From positions 1-64,000 of the forward strand of contig NZ_CP092891.1 in the NCBI RefSeq assembly GCF_026559675.1: DNA of 64,000 nt. Direction: 5' to 3'. The DNA is from Microbacterium oxydans (GTDB lineage Bacteria; Actinomycetota; Actinomycetes; Actinomycetales; Microbacteriaceae). The number at the start of each line of letters is the position of its first letter. The first letter of the stretch is position 1. The notes beneath the pieces are model-generated. The model was not told the origin of the DNA, ran no database searches, and worked only from the letters and a program-made list of their open reading frames with translations. Made by a program: the position numbers and the translations under genes. This document shows positions 46,052-55,094 of the stretch, in pieces.

Positions 46052-47029
46052 CTATCGCGCCGCTTCGGCGAGACGCTCCAGCAGCGATTCCTCGATGTCT
46101 ATTCGTGTCAGCGGCTCCCGCGGACGACCGAACGCCTCGAGGCCCGACGCGTCGTCGCGCGCGAAATGCCGTTCGACGCGATCGAGAGCGGTGGCATCGA
46201 AAGCCGCGGGATCGATCGCGAGGGCGAAGAGTCCCAGTCGGGGCGGTTCCGAGCCAGAGCTCCCCGTCGCATCGAGGGAGAAGGACCCTCCCGCCAGTGT
46301 CGCCAACAGCTCCACCATGATGGCGATGTTCGCGCCCTTCACTCCGCCGAAGGGCAGGAGGGAGCCGTCCAGGGCGGCCGTCGCATCCGTGGTCGCCTCG
46401 CCGTCCCCGTCGTTGGCCCACCCCTCCGGGATCGGCTCGCCGCGCTCGGCGGCATCGCGGACGTTCACCCAAGCGGTGGCGCTGCTGGCCTGATCGAAGG
46501 CGCGAGAGCCGGATCGCTGCGGCACCCCGAAGGCGAGCGGGTTCGTGCCGGTGACCGGTCCGGGGGATCCGTACACGCTCACGAGTGCCGGGGAGTTGCC
46601 GCAGACCAGACCGATCAGGCCCGCCGTGGTGAGACGGCGCACATAGAAGCCGAGCTCCCCCGTCGTGAACGCGTTTCTCAGCGAGAGCACGGCGACACCG
46701 GAGGACTCCGCCGCGTCGATCAGCCGAGGCAGGAAGAGGTCGAAGGCGAGCTGTGCGGGACCGCCGTCGGCATCGGCGACGAGAGCAGAGGGGCGCGAGC
46801 CGGTGAGCGTCGGTGACGGGTCACCGTTGAGCCGGCCGTCGCGGAGGGCGGTGACGTAGTCGAGAAGATGCCGCACTCCGACCGCGGGTCTTTTCCGCTG
46901 CTCCGCCTCGACGGTGGCGACGGCAAGAACCTGGGCCGCCGCCTCGGATGCCCCCGCCCGACGGACCACTTCCCTGCAGAGGACTTCCAGATCGGCCGGG
47001 GTGAAGGAGCGGGACGCGGTCGGAGTCAT
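46052..47029 (-). CDS. Malate/L-lactate dehydrogenase-family (Ldh2) oxidoreductase
   Basis: A 325-aa NAD(P)-dependent enzyme of the Ldh2/MDH2 family, which oxidises 2-hydroxyacids such as ureidoglycolate, sulfolactate or malate. Features are the GVRHLLDYV start, NSPALVSVYG, the GTNPLAFGVP core and PFGGVKGANIAIMVELL. ATG 47029 is preferred to a TTG three codons upstream. Substrate not identifiable; it converges on the second GntR gene across a 184-base gap that has no obvious feature. Confidence 0.86.
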   Translation of the reverse strand: MTPTASRSFTPADLEVLCREVVRRAGASEAAAQVLAVATVEAEQRKRPAVGVRHLLDYVTALRDGRLNGDPSPTLTGSRPSALVADADGGPAQLAFDLFLPRLIDAAESSGVAVLSLRNAFTTGELGFYVRRLTTAGLIGLVCGNSPALVSVYGSPGPVTGTNPLAFGVPQRSGSRAFDQASSATAWVNVRDAAERGEPIPEGWANDGDGEATTDATAALDGSLLPFGGVKGANIAIMVELLATLAGGSFSLDATGSSGSEPPRLGLFALAIDPAAFDATALDRVERHFARDDASGLEAFGRPREPLTRIDIEESLLERLAEAAR

Positions 47030-47039
47030 GCGCCCCAAC

Positions 47040-48023
47040 CTAATGCGTGGCGGTCCCGCCCGGAGCGGGGCGCAGGGCGGTCGCGAACCGCTGCTGATAC
47101 GCGCTCGGGGGCATGCCGAGCCGGTGGGTGAACGCGCGCCGCATGGTCTCCGGATGGGAGAACCCCGCCTTCCGCGCGGCGACCGCGACCGACTCGCCGC
47201 GCAGCAGCAGGGCCTTGGCCGTCTCGAGACGCGTCTGCTCGACGAACTGGACCGGTGACATCCCCACTTCCGCCCCGAACAGCCGGGCGAGATGACGCGC
47301 GCTCACGCCGCCGAGTCGGGCGAGGCTCTGCAGGTCGTACGCGGCATCCGGATGGGTCAGCACGGCGTCGACGACCCGCCGCACGCTCTCGTGCGTGCCC
47401 GGGGAGGTCTGGAGCAGCGCGGAGAACTGCGACTGTCCGCCGGGGCGCCGCATGAACAGCACCAGCTGCTGTGCCACGGTGCGGGCGAGGTCTGCGCCGT
47501 GGTCCTCCTCCGTCAGCGAGAGGGCGAGGTCGATGCCGGCCGAGACCCCTGCGGACGTGTGCAGACTCCCGTCGCGGACGAAGAGCGCGTCCGCCACCAC
47601 CTCCGTCGCCGGGGAGAGGCGGGCCAGGAGCGCGGTGTGCGCCCAGTGGGTCGTGGCCCGTCGACCGTCGAGCGCCCCGACGGCGGCGAGCAGGAACGCA
47701 CCCGTGCAGATCGACGCGACCCGCTCCGCCGTGCGGAGCAGATGCCGCGTGGCTGCGCGCAGCTCCTCCGGAAGGGGCGCGGTCGGCAGGGCATCCGCGC
47801 CGGGGATGACGACGGTGTCGGCTTCCGCGACGTCTCTCGCCGTGCCGTCCACCAGCAGCTGCATGCCCGTGGACGTGCGCACCGGACGCCCGTCCGGGGA
47901 CACGTAGGACAGTTCGTAGGTCGCGCCCCACCGGGAGGCCTCGGCGAAGACCTCGGCGGGTCCGGACACGTCCAGCTGCTTCACCCCGTCGAAGACGAGG
48001 AAGACGACCCGGTGAATGCCCAT
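47040..48023 (-). CDS. GlxA-family regulator (DJ-1/PfpI domain plus AraC helix-turn-helix)
   Basis: A 327-aa protein. The DJ-1/PfpI-like domain (about 1-180) has FDGVKQLDVSGPAEVF and a nucleophile-elbow-like C-T-G-A-F. The C-terminal AraC domain (about 210-318) has GGVSARHLARLFGAEVGMSP and AARKAGFSHPETMRRAF. The family senses small metabolites. It diverges from the HD-hydrolase gene, 114 bases away, and probably controls it. Confidence 0.9.
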   Translation of the reverse strand: MGIHRVVFLVFDGVKQLDVSGPAEVFAEASRWGATYELSYVSPDGRPVRTSTGMQLLVDGTARDVAEADTVVIPGADALPTAPLPEELRAATRHLLRTAERVASICTGAFLLAAVGALDGRRATTHWAHTALLARLSPATEVVADALFVRDGSLHTSAGVSAGIDLALSLTEEDHGADLARTVAQQLVLFMRRPGGQSQFSALLQTSPGTHESVRRVVDAVLTHPDAAYDLQSLARLGGVSARHLARLFGAEVGMSPVQFVEQTRLETAKALLLRGESVAVAARKAGFSHPETMRRAFTHRLGMPPSAYQQRFATALRPAPGGTATH

Positions 48024-48137
48024 GTTCCCAGTATGTCCGGATCTGTGGACACGTTGTCGATGTGGACGTGCCTGCTCCGAGGCGGGCGCAGCGAGGCTGG
48101 TGTCAGCCCCCCCTTCGACCCCCTGAGGAGAAGCACC

Positions 48138-48776
48138 ATGACCGAGACCATCGCCGGGATCACCATCCCCGACACCGCCCTGGTGCGCGACATCACCGAC
48201 TACATCCGTACCCAGGAGGACGACCTCCTCTTCCATCACTCCCGTCGCGTGTTCCTGTTCGGGGCGCTGATGGGCGAACGCCGTGACCTGTCGGTCGACC
48301 TCGAGCTGCTCTACGCCGGGGCCATGTTCCACGACCTCGGCCTGACCGACGACTTCCGCGATTCCCCGCTCCGCTTCGAGGTCGACGGCGCGAATGCCGC
48401 ACGTGCCTTCCTCGTCGAGCGTGAGGTGGCCCCCGCCGCCGCGGAGAAGGTCTGGACGGGCATCGCCCTGCACACCACCCCCGGAGTCCCCGAGTTCATG
48501 GCGCCGGAGGTCGCCCTCGTCACGGCCGGCGTGGAGACCGACGTGCTCGGCATCTGGTACCACGAGGTGACCGACGCCGAGCGGCAGGCGGTGACCGCAG
48601 CCCACCCGCGCCCCGACTTCAAGAGCCGCATCCTGCAGGCCTTCGCCGACGGCAACGTGCACCGCCCCGCGAGCACATTCGGGAACGTGAACGCCGACGT
48701 CCTCGCCCACTACCTGCCCGGCTACCGCCGTGAGGACTTCGTCGAGATCATCCGCGGGAGCGACTGGGAGGAGTGA
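48138..48776 (+). CDS. HD-domain hydrolase, cyanamide hydratase-like
   Basis: A 212-aa metal-dependent hydrolase. H34, then H65-D66 in AGAMFHDLGL, give the HD signature. The pattern ALMGERRDLSVDLELLYAGAMFHD resembles the cyanamide hydratase (Cah/Ddi2) subgroup, which hydrates nitrile-like compounds. GAGGAG precedes the ATG. Its divergent regulator belongs to the same superfamily as isonitrile hydratase, which is suggestive but not proof of substrate. Confidence 0.78.
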   Translation: MTETIAGITIPDTALVRDITDYIRTQEDDLLFHHSRRVFLFGALMGERRDLSVDLELLYAGAMFHDLGLTDDFRDSPLRFEVDGANAARAFLVEREVAPAAAEKVWTGIALHTTPGVPEFMAPEVALVTAGVETDVLGIWYHEVTDAERQAVTAAHPRPDFKSRILQAFADGNVHRPASTFGNVNADVLAHYLPGYRREDFVEIIRGSDWEE

Positions 48777-48838
48777 CGCCCGTTCCCGACCCTTCCCCCG
48801 CCGACGGATACGCTGGCGGGGAAGGGCGGGGACGGTTG

Positions 48839-49720
48839 ATGGGTGCATACACCGGCAGCGAGCTGCTGCGCGAGCGACTGCGGGCGCACGGACGGTCGCT
48901 GTCGCGGGTGGAGCGGACCATCGCCGAGTACCTCGCCGACGTCGAGCTCGACGAGCTGCCGTTCCTGCGGGCGAATCAGATCGCCGCGGCGACCGGGACG
49001 AGCGATGCGAGCGTGACGCGGGCGGCGCGCAGCCTCGGCTTCACCGGACTGCCCGAGCTCAAGCGCATCGCCAGCCGTCCGCGCCGGATCGAGACCTCGC
49101 GCTCCGAGCGCCTCGACACGCAGGTGAACGTCGTCGGTGATGAGGCCGGGGCGATCGCGGGGGCCTTCCACGATGCGATGCGCGATCTGCTGGAGGACAA
49201 CGCCCAGCTCGTCGAGGCGGATCAGCTGGAGCGCGCGGCCGCGGTGATCCGGGATGCGGGCACGGTGTGGGCGGTCGGCGTCGGCACCTCCGGCGCGGCC
49301 GCTCTGCATCTTGCGGATCAGCTGGCGCGGGCGGGGCATCCGTCCCGGTGGACGAGGGCCGCGGGGTTCGATCTGGCGGCCGAGCTGCTCTCGATCCGAC
49401 CCGGTGATGCGCTCGTGGTCTTCCACGCGGCACGTCCGATGCCGGAGCTCACGACACTGCTGGACTGGGCACAGCGGGCCGATGTCCCCGTGGTGCTCGT
49501 GTGCGGCACCCAGCTGGCCGCGCAGCACGGTTCGCGGGTCTCCGCCGTGCTGCCGTGCGTGGGCACCGCCTCGGAGTTGGCGCGATGGACCATCGCCGCG
49601 GTGCAGCTGGCGGAGCTGCTGACGGCCGTGGTCGCCGCGTCGGACCCGGCCCGTTCGGCGGCTGCCCATCAGCGGCTGGACGAGCTCCGCCACGTGTTGA
49701 CCGGCAGCGAAGAGAGCTGA
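48839..49720 (+). CDS. MurR/RpiR-family transcriptional regulator
   Basis: A 293-aa regulator with an N-terminal RpiR helix-turn-helix (about 10-80; RANQIAAATGTSDASVTRAARSLGF, described by position near residues 46-70) and a C-terminal SIS sugar-phosphate-binding domain (about 125-260; VGVGTSGAAALHLADQL). ATG 48839 is chosen over an upstream start that would overlap the previous gene. Its target genes are not evident; it converges on the siderophore operon. Confidence 0.86.
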   Translation: MGAYTGSELLRERLRAHGRSLSRVERTIAEYLADVELDELPFLRANQIAAATGTSDASVTRAARSLGFTGLPELKRIASRPRRIETSRSERLDTQVNVVGDEAGAIAGAFHDAMRDLLEDNAQLVEADQLERAAAVIRDAGTVWAVGVGTSGAAALHLADQLARAGHPSRWTRAAGFDLAAELLSIRPGDALVVFHAARPMPELTTLLDWAQRADVPVVLVCGTQLAAQHGSRVSAVLPCVGTASELARWTIAAVQLAELLTAVVAASDPARSAAAHQRLDELRHVLTGSEES

Positions 49721-49729
49721 TCCGACTCC

Positions 49730-50539
49730 TCAGTCCGCGGCGATCCGATGGGCCAGCACGACCGGCGCCGCGGTGACCGGGTCGACGACGACGGTGCCCT
49801 CGACGCGGAACACGTCGCGCAGCAGCTCGGGCGTCACGATCTCCGCCGGAACGCCCTCGGCGACGATCACGCCGTCGCGCATCGCGACGATGTGGTGGGC
49901 GTAGCGACAGGCGAGGTTGAGATCGTGGAGGACCATGACGACGGTGCGCCCGTGTTCGCGGTTGAGCGTCGACACCAGTTCGAGCACCTCCAGCTGATGC
50001 GCGATGTCGAGGTAGGTGGTCGGCTCGTCGAGCAGCAGCAGGTCGGTGTTCTGCGCCACGGCCATGGCGATCCAGGCGCGCTGCCGCTGTCCGCCGGAGA
50101 GCTCGTCGACGTCGCGGTCGGCGAGCTCGAGCGTGTCGGTCGCCCGCAGGGCATCGTCGACGATGACGGTGTCCTCGTCGCCCCACTGCTGCCACCAGTT
50201 CTGGTGCGGATGACGCCCGCGGGCCACGAGGTCGCGCACCGTGATGCCCTCCGGCGCGAGCGGCGACTGCGGCAGCATGCCCAGGGTGCGGGCGACGTGG
50301 CGTGAGGGCTGCTCGGAGATCGACTTCCCATCGAGCAGCACCGTGCCCGAGGTCGGAGCGAGCAGCCGGGCCAGTCCGCGCAGCAGGGTGGACTTGCCGC
50401 ACGCGTTCGCGCCGACGATCACGGTGACCTTGCCGTCCGGGATGGCGAGCGACAGATCGGTCACGACGTCGCGCGTGCCGTATGAGAGCGTGACGTGCTC
50501 CGCGCGCAGGCGCGACGGGGTGGGCAGGGAGGGGGTCAT
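49730..50539 (-). CDS. Iron-siderophore ABC transporter ATPase
   Basis: A 269-aa ATPase energising ferric-siderophore import (FecE/FepC type). Walker A GANACGKST ends at T51, the ABC signature LSGGQ is at 147-151 and Walker B LLLLDEP at 167-173. The start overlaps the upstream permease stop (ATGA). It is the last gene of the binding protein-permease-permease-ATPase operon. Confidence 0.95.
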   Translation of the reverse strand: MTPSLPTPSRLRAEHVTLSYGTRDVVTDLSLAIPDGKVTVIVGANACGKSTLLRGLARLLAPTSGTVLLDGKSISEQPSRHVARTLGMLPQSPLAPEGITVRDLVARGRHPHQNWWQQWGDEDTVIVDDALRATDTLELADRDVDELSGGQRQRAWIAMAVAQNTDLLLLDEPTTYLDIAHQLEVLELVSTLNREHGRTVVMVLHDLNLACRYAHHIVAMRDGVIVAEGVPAEIVTPELLRDVFRVEGTVVVDPVTAAPVVLAHRIAAD

Positions 50540-51591
50540 GGCGTTGATCCGTTCGTTCGGCGGCGCCGCTGGAGCAGATAGAGGAGGTACGGTGCGCCGA
50601 CGAGGGCGGTCAGCACCCCCACGGGGAGTTGGAAGGGCAGCGCGGTGCGGGCGACCGTGTCGGCCACCAGCACGAGGAGCGCACCGGTGAGGCCGGAGAG
50701 GAGCGGGGGGATGTCGGGCACCGCGCCGACGCGTCGTGCGACCTGGCCCGACACCAGCGCGACGAACGCGACCGGTCCCGCGGCCGACGTCGCCAGGGCG
50801 GCCAGGCACACGGAGATGATCAGGAGAACGACGCGCATGCGTCCGGTGCGCACGCCCCATCCGGACGCCACGTCGTCGTCGAAGATCAGGGCCCGACCGG
50901 TGTGGGCGAGCACGAGGGTGAGCGGGAGGAGCACCGCCAGGCCGAGCGCGACGGGGAGAGCGTCGTCCCATCCGCGGGCGTTGAGGCTGCCGGTGAGCCA
51001 GACCGCGGAGCGCTGCGCGTCGTACACGTCGATGCGGGTGAGGAGGTACTGCGTCACCCCGGTGAGGGCGGTGGACATGGCGATCCCGATCAACAGGATG
51101 CGCCGCCCTCGCAGGGAGCGGTCCCGCGCGAGCAGAGCGATCAGCGTCGCGGCCACCAGGCCACCCGCCAGCGCGGCCAGGGGGATCGGCACCGCTCCGA
51201 CGGGGCCGCCGAGCGAGCCGATCGCGATCACGGCGACCACCGCGGTGGACGCGCCGGCGCCGATGCCCAGGACGTCGGGGCTTGCGAGCGGGTTGCGCAG
51301 CACGCTCTGGCTGAGTCCCCCGGCGATCCCGAACGCCGCTCCGACCACGAGGGCGAGCACCACGCGCGGCAGCCGGACCTCGAGGACGGCATAGACCGTG
51401 TTCTCTTCGCCGCGCCCCTGCAGAGCCTCCCAGAGCGCGGCCGGCGCGGTGGCCCGATCGCCGAGGCTGAGGGCGATCACGCATGCCAGCAGGAGGAGCA
51501 CGGCCGTCGTCACCACCGCGATCACGACGCGGCGACGGGGGCGCGGGCGGGGCAGGATCGCGCGGATGCCCGGGGTGATCGCGGCGGTCAT
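50536..51591 (-). CDS. Iron-siderophore ABC transporter permease (FecD/FepG-like)
   Basis: A 351-aa permease with about 9-10 membrane segments of the FecCD family. The LRLPRVVLALVVGAAFGIAGGLSQ entry region and NPLASPDVLGIGAGAS are diagnostic; VALVSGQVARRVGA is the coupling-helix region contacting the ATPase. The start overlaps the preceding permease stop. It pairs with the second permease to form the membrane channel. Confidence 0.94.
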   Translation of the reverse strand: MTAAITPGIRAILPRPRPRRRVVIAVVTTAVLLLLACVIALSLGDRATAPAALWEALQGRGEENTVYAVLEVRLPRVVLALVVGAAFGIAGGLSQSVLRNPLASPDVLGIGAGASTAVVAVIAIGSLGGPVGAVPIPLAALAGGLVAATLIALLARDRSLRGRRILLIGIAMSTALTGVTQYLLTRIDVYDAQRSAVWLTGSLNARGWDDALPVALGLAVLLPLTLVLAHTGRALIFDDDVASGWGVRTGRMRVVLLIISVCLAALATSAAGPVAFVALVSGQVARRVGAVPDIPPLLSGLTGALLVLVADTVARTALPFQLPVGVLTALVGAPYLLYLLQRRRRTNGSTP

Positions 51592-52613
51592 CGGGCGAGT
51601 CCCTTGCTGCGCGTCCGCCAGGTCAGCCAGATGAAGAACGGGGTGCCGAGGATCGCCGTGACCACGCCGACCTGCAGTTCGGACGGGCGCACGATCAGTC
51701 GGCCGATGATGTCTGCGGACAGCAGGAGGAGCGGCCCGAGCACGGCCGAGAGGACCAGCATCCGACGCACGTCGTTCCCCACGAGCGCGCGTGCCATGTG
51801 CGGGATGACCAGGCCGACGAACGCGATGGGGCCGGCCAGGGCCACGGCCGTGCCGGAGAGGAGGACCACGGCCGCTCCCGTCGAGATCCGCGTGCGCAGC
51901 ACGTTGACGCCGAGGGCGGAGGCCGTGTCGTCACCGAGTGCGAGGGTGTTCAGCGAGCCGGACACGGATGCCGCGACGACGGCGCCGACCGCGGCGATCA
52001 GCGCGGCAGGGACGAGGGTCTGCGGGTCGGGGATGCTCAGTGCCCCAACGACCCAGAACCGGTACTGGTCCATGGTCGAGGCGCTCAGCAGCACGGTCGC
52101 CGACACGACGGCCCCGAGGAACGCCGTCAGGGCCATGCCGGCCAGGGTCATGTTGGCCGGCGTCAGGCCCTCCGGCGAACGGCGTGCGAAGGTGTAGACG
52201 GCGACGGTCGCGAGCGCCGCGCCCACCAGCGCGAGCAGGACGCGGGGCGTGCCGGCGCCCAACCCGAGGAACGCACCACCGACGACGACGGCGACGGCCG
52301 CACCCGACGAGATGCCCAGCAAACCGGGGTCGGCGAGCGGGTTCCGGGTCACGGACTGCGCCAATGCGCCGGCGACACCGAGTGCGGCGCCCACGAGCAG
52401 GCCCAGGAGGGTACGCGGCAGCCGGAGCTCCCAGATCACGGCGGCCGCGACCGGGTCGTGGCCGAACAGCCCGCCGAACGTCTCGACGGGCGACAGGACC
52501 CGGGAGCCGATGAGCAGGCTCAGTAGCACGACCACGACGAGCAGCGCCACGCCCGCGCCGACCAGGATCGTCAGCGGGGCGCGGCGTGTGCGCGTGCGTG
52601 GTGCGGTGCTCAC
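51588..52613 (-). CDS. Iron-siderophore ABC transporter permease (FecC-like)
   Basis: A 341-aa permease of the same family, with LRLPRTLLGLLVGAALGVAGALAQ and NPLADPGLLGISSGAA, and a coupling region ending VIPHMARALVG. The GTG start at 52613 overlaps the binding-protein stop (GTGA). The Arg/Thr-rich N-terminus is cytoplasmic. It completes a FecBCDE-type importer. Confidence 0.94.
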   Translation of the reverse strand: MSTAPRTRTRRAPLTILVGAGVALLVVVVLLSLLIGSRVLSPVETFGGLFGHDPVAAAVIWELRLPRTLLGLLVGAALGVAGALAQSVTRNPLADPGLLGISSGAAVAVVVGGAFLGLGAGTPRVLLALVGAALATVAVYTFARRSPEGLTPANMTLAGMALTAFLGAVVSATVLLSASTMDQYRFWVVGALSIPDPQTLVPAALIAAVGAVVAASVSGSLNTLALGDDTASALGVNVLRTRISTGAAVVLLSGTAVALAGPIAFVGLVIPHMARALVGNDVRRMLVLSAVLGPLLLLSADIIGRLIVRPSELQVGVVTAILGTPFFIWLTWRTRSKGLAR

Positions 52614-53653
52614 CGTTCGGCGGCGATGGCTTCCAGGTCGTCGAGCACGAGCTGCGCGCCCTCGACGCCGAGTCCGAGGTACCAGGTGCCGTCGTTGACC
52701 TCGCGGACGACGCCGCCGTCGGCGACCGCCTTCACCTTGCTCCAGAGCGGCCCGTCGACGACGGTCGCCTGCTCGGTGGCGTCCGGCTTCCCGTAGGTTC
52801 CCCACAGCAGCCAGTCGCCCTCGGCCTTGGTGATCTCCTCGGCCGAGATCTCGACCGCGAGCTCGTTCACGTCCTCGGTCTTCGGTCGCGGCAGTCCGGC
52901 ATCCGCGAGGATGGTCCCGATGAAGGAGTCGTTGCCGTAGAGCCGGATCCGTCCTGCCATGAAGCGCAGCATCGACACCGTGGGCGCGACGCCCTCGTTC
53001 GCCTCGACGACGTCGTCGCCGACCGCGGCCGCGCGCTCCTCATACGCGTCGAGGAGCTTCTGCGCCTGCTCCTCCTCGCCGACCGCAGCCGCGTTGAGGA
53101 GGAAGTTCTCCTTCCACAGCACGCCGGGGCGGGGAGACAGCACGGTCGGCGCGATGTCCTGCAGCTTCTTCTTCAGGCCGTCGTCGTCGATGCGCAGCGA
53201 CGTGCCGAGGATCAGATCCGGGTCGAGGTTCTTGATCTGCTCGAGGTCGAGCGCGTCGTAGGGGCCCAGGTCGACGGCGTCGCCCACCTCGAGGTAGTCG
53301 GGGGCCATGCCGGTGTCGGCCGGGTGGGCGATGCCGATGGGCTCGATGCCGAGGGCGACCATGTTGTCGAGTTCACCTGTGTCGAGCACGATCACGCGCT
53401 GCGGCTTGGCCGGGATCTCGGTCTCACCGACCGTGCCGTTGGCGACGATGTTGCGGATCGTCCGCGGGAACTCGCCGGGTGCGGCATCCGTCCCCAGCTC
53501 GGCCGCCAGGGCGCGGACGTCCTGGAAACCCTCCTGCCCGGTCGCGACGTTCGACTGGTTGCTGCCCGCGCCCGAGGTGGCCGGGGCGCATCCGGAGAGG
53601 GCGACGGCGGCGACCACGAGCAGGGCGAGGGGCCAGGGGGCGATGCGGGGCAT
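52610..53653 (-). CDS. Iron-siderophore substrate-binding lipoprotein
   Basis: A 347-aa lipoprotein. The signal peptide ends in the lipobox A-L-S-G-C with C22 as the lipidated residue. The mature domain is a class III periplasmic-binding fold (VIVLDTGELDNMVALGIEPIG and DLEQIKNLDPDLILGT segments). ATG 53653 is chosen; a GTG two codons upstream is possible. It is first in the operon and lies below a DtxR-type iron box, so transcription should rise under iron limitation. Confidence 0.93.
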   Translation of the reverse strand: MPRIAPWPLALLVVAAVALSGCAPATSGAGSNQSNVATGQEGFQDVRALAAELGTDAAPGEFPRTIRNIVANGTVGETEIPAKPQRVIVLDTGELDNMVALGIEPIGIAHPADTGMAPDYLEVGDAVDLGPYDALDLEQIKNLDPDLILGTSLRIDDDGLKKKLQDIAPTVLSPRPGVLWKENFLLNAAAVGEEEQAQKLLDAYEERAAAVGDDVVEANEGVAPTVSMLRFMAGRIRLYGNDSFIGTILADAGLPRPKTEDVNELAVEISAEEITKAEGDWLLWGTYGKPDATEQATVVDGPLWSKVKAVADGGVVREVNDGTWYLGLGVEGAQLVLDDLEAIAAER

Positions 53654-53702
53654 GAGCACACTCGTTTCACGTTGAGCGGAGGGGAGGGCAGGCATCGGAG
53701 CA

Positions 53703-53721
53703 TTAGGGAAGGCTCGCCTAA
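53703..53721 (-). promoter_or_regulatory. DtxR/IdeR-type iron box
   Basis: TTAGGGAAGGCTCGCCTAA matches 15 of 19 positions of the iron-box consensus TTAGGTTAGGCTAACCTAA and is a near palindrome. It lies 50 bases upstream of the binding-protein gene. An iron-loaded DtxR/IdeR repressor would be expected to block transcription of the uptake operon when iron is plentiful. Confidence 0.87.
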
Positions 53722-53843
53722 GAAGAAGCGTACACGACAGTTCTGTCGTGAACGGATCGGCTGCCGGCGGGCGGGTTCTCTGCGCCCGGGTGCGGCCATG
53801 CCCTGATTCATTTCGTGCACTAATTGATGTGTAAGCTCGCGGC

Positions 53844-54419
53844 ATGCCATTCTCGACCCCGCCCCTGCAGATCGCTTTGGTCCGTCATGGTGAGACCGAC
53901 TGGAACGCCCGGAATCTGTTCCAAGGACGTGTCGATCGTCCCCTGAGTCCGGTCGGTCGGCACCAGGCCCGAGGCGTGGGGAGCGAGCTCGCTGCAGTAC
54001 GGGAGTGGGATCGGCTCGTCGCCTCCCCGCTCGTGCGGGCGCGTCAGACGGCGGAGGCGATCGGCGATGCGACGGGGCTCTCGGTGGAGGAATCGATCGA
54101 TGATCTCATCGAGCAGTCCTTCGGAGCGGCGGAAGGGGTGGACCGCGAGGAGGCGATGGTTCGCTGGCCCGACCGGAACTACCCCGGGGGTGAGCCGCTT
54201 CCTGCCGTGAAGGTGCGCGCCTATCGGGCCTGGGATCGGATCGTGCTCCAGCGGCGCAGCACCATCGTCGTCTCGCACGTCGTGGTCATCCGAGCGCTGG
54301 TCGAGGCGGTGACCGGAAGCGACCCCGGTTTCGTCGGCAACGGATCGGCGACGGTGCTGACGGCGTTCGGCGATGGATGGGCGCTGACCGGGACGACGTC
54401 GCCGGGCCTGGTGCCCTGA
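53844..54419 (+). CDS. Histidine phosphatase family protein
   Basis: A 191-aa phosphoglycerate mutase-like enzyme. The catalytic RHG motif is at R14-H15-G16 (LVRHGETDWN). The second half shows S-H-V-V-V-I-R, with His in the usual catalytic place but Val replacing the common Gly. The substrate is unknown; a dedicated phosphatase of sugar or nucleotide phosphates is likely. It is divergent from the iron-uptake operon. Confidence 0.9.
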   Translation: MPFSTPPLQIALVRHGETDWNARNLFQGRVDRPLSPVGRHQARGVGSELAAVREWDRLVASPLVRARQTAEAIGDATGLSVEESIDDLIEQSFGAAEGVDREEAMVRWPDRNYPGGEPLPAVKVRAYRAWDRIVLQRRSTIVVSHVVVIRALVEAVTGSDPGFVGNGSATVLTAFGDGWALTGTTSPGLVP

Positions 54420-54490
54420 CCGCGGCCGCGAGTATCATCGCCGCACCGAGCGGAACGACGACGCCGCACGTGTCAAAGGAGAGCGACGGC

Positions 54491-55060
54491 ATGAGAACAC
54501 TCCGATACTCGATCAACGTCACGCTCGACGGCTGCTGTCATCACGAGGCGGGACTCCCGCCGGATGAGGAGTCGATGCGGTACTGGACCGCGGAGATGGA
54601 GCGGGCGGACGCGCTCCTCTTCGGCAGGACGACCTACGAGATGATGGAGTCGGCCTGGCGACGGCCCGCTTCGGGGGTATGGCCGGACTGGATGGACGAG
54701 TGGGAGATCCCGTTCGGCGAGGCGATCGACCGGGCGAGGAAGCACGTCGTCTCCCGCACGCTGGAGGCGGTCGACTGGAACGCCGAGCTGGTGCGCGGCG
54801 ACCTGGAGCAGGAGGTCCGGCGGCTCAAGGAGGAGCCGGGCGAAGCGCTCTGGGTGGGCGGTGTGACTCTGCCGTCGGCGTTGGCCGATCTGGGGCTGAT
54901 CGACGAGTACGAGTTCCTCGTGCAGCCCGTTCTCGCGGGTCGGGGACCGAGGCTGCTCGACGGCCTGCGCGAGAGCATACGGCTCGAGCTCGTGGAGCGC
55001 CGGGAGTTCCGGTCCGGAGCGGTCGCGATGCGATTCCGTCCCGCATCGTCCGCGGTCTGA
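54491..55060 (+). CDS. RibD C-terminal/dihydrofolate reductase-like protein
   Basis: A 189-aa protein with the fold of the RibD reductase C-terminal domain (PF01872). It has an N-terminal strand-helix pattern (LRYSINVTLDGCCHHEAG), LLFGRTTYEMM and VGGVTLPSALADLGLIDEYEFLVQPVLAGRGPRL, covering the NADPH-binding region. AAAGGAGAG precedes the ATG. Free-standing family members are common in actinobacteria and rarely characterised; riboflavin synthesis itself is not implied. Confidence 0.86.
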   Translation: MRTLRYSINVTLDGCCHHEAGLPPDEESMRYWTAEMERADALLFGRTTYEMMESAWRRPASGVWPDWMDEWEIPFGEAIDRARKHVVSRTLEAVDWNAELVRGDLEQEVRRLKEEPGEALWVGGVTLPSALADLGLIDEYEFLVQPVLAGRGPRLLDGLRESIRLELVERREFRSGAVAMRFRPASSAV

Positions 55061-55094
55061 CGCCGCCGGAGGGCTGTCGGGCGGGTCGATCCGG

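Noticed and set aside
53664..53677. Sequence resembling a parS chromosome-partition site (GTTTCACGT)
   Set aside because: Only the left nine bases match; the right half lacks the symmetric GAAAC arm, and the site lies in the leader of the siderophore operon.
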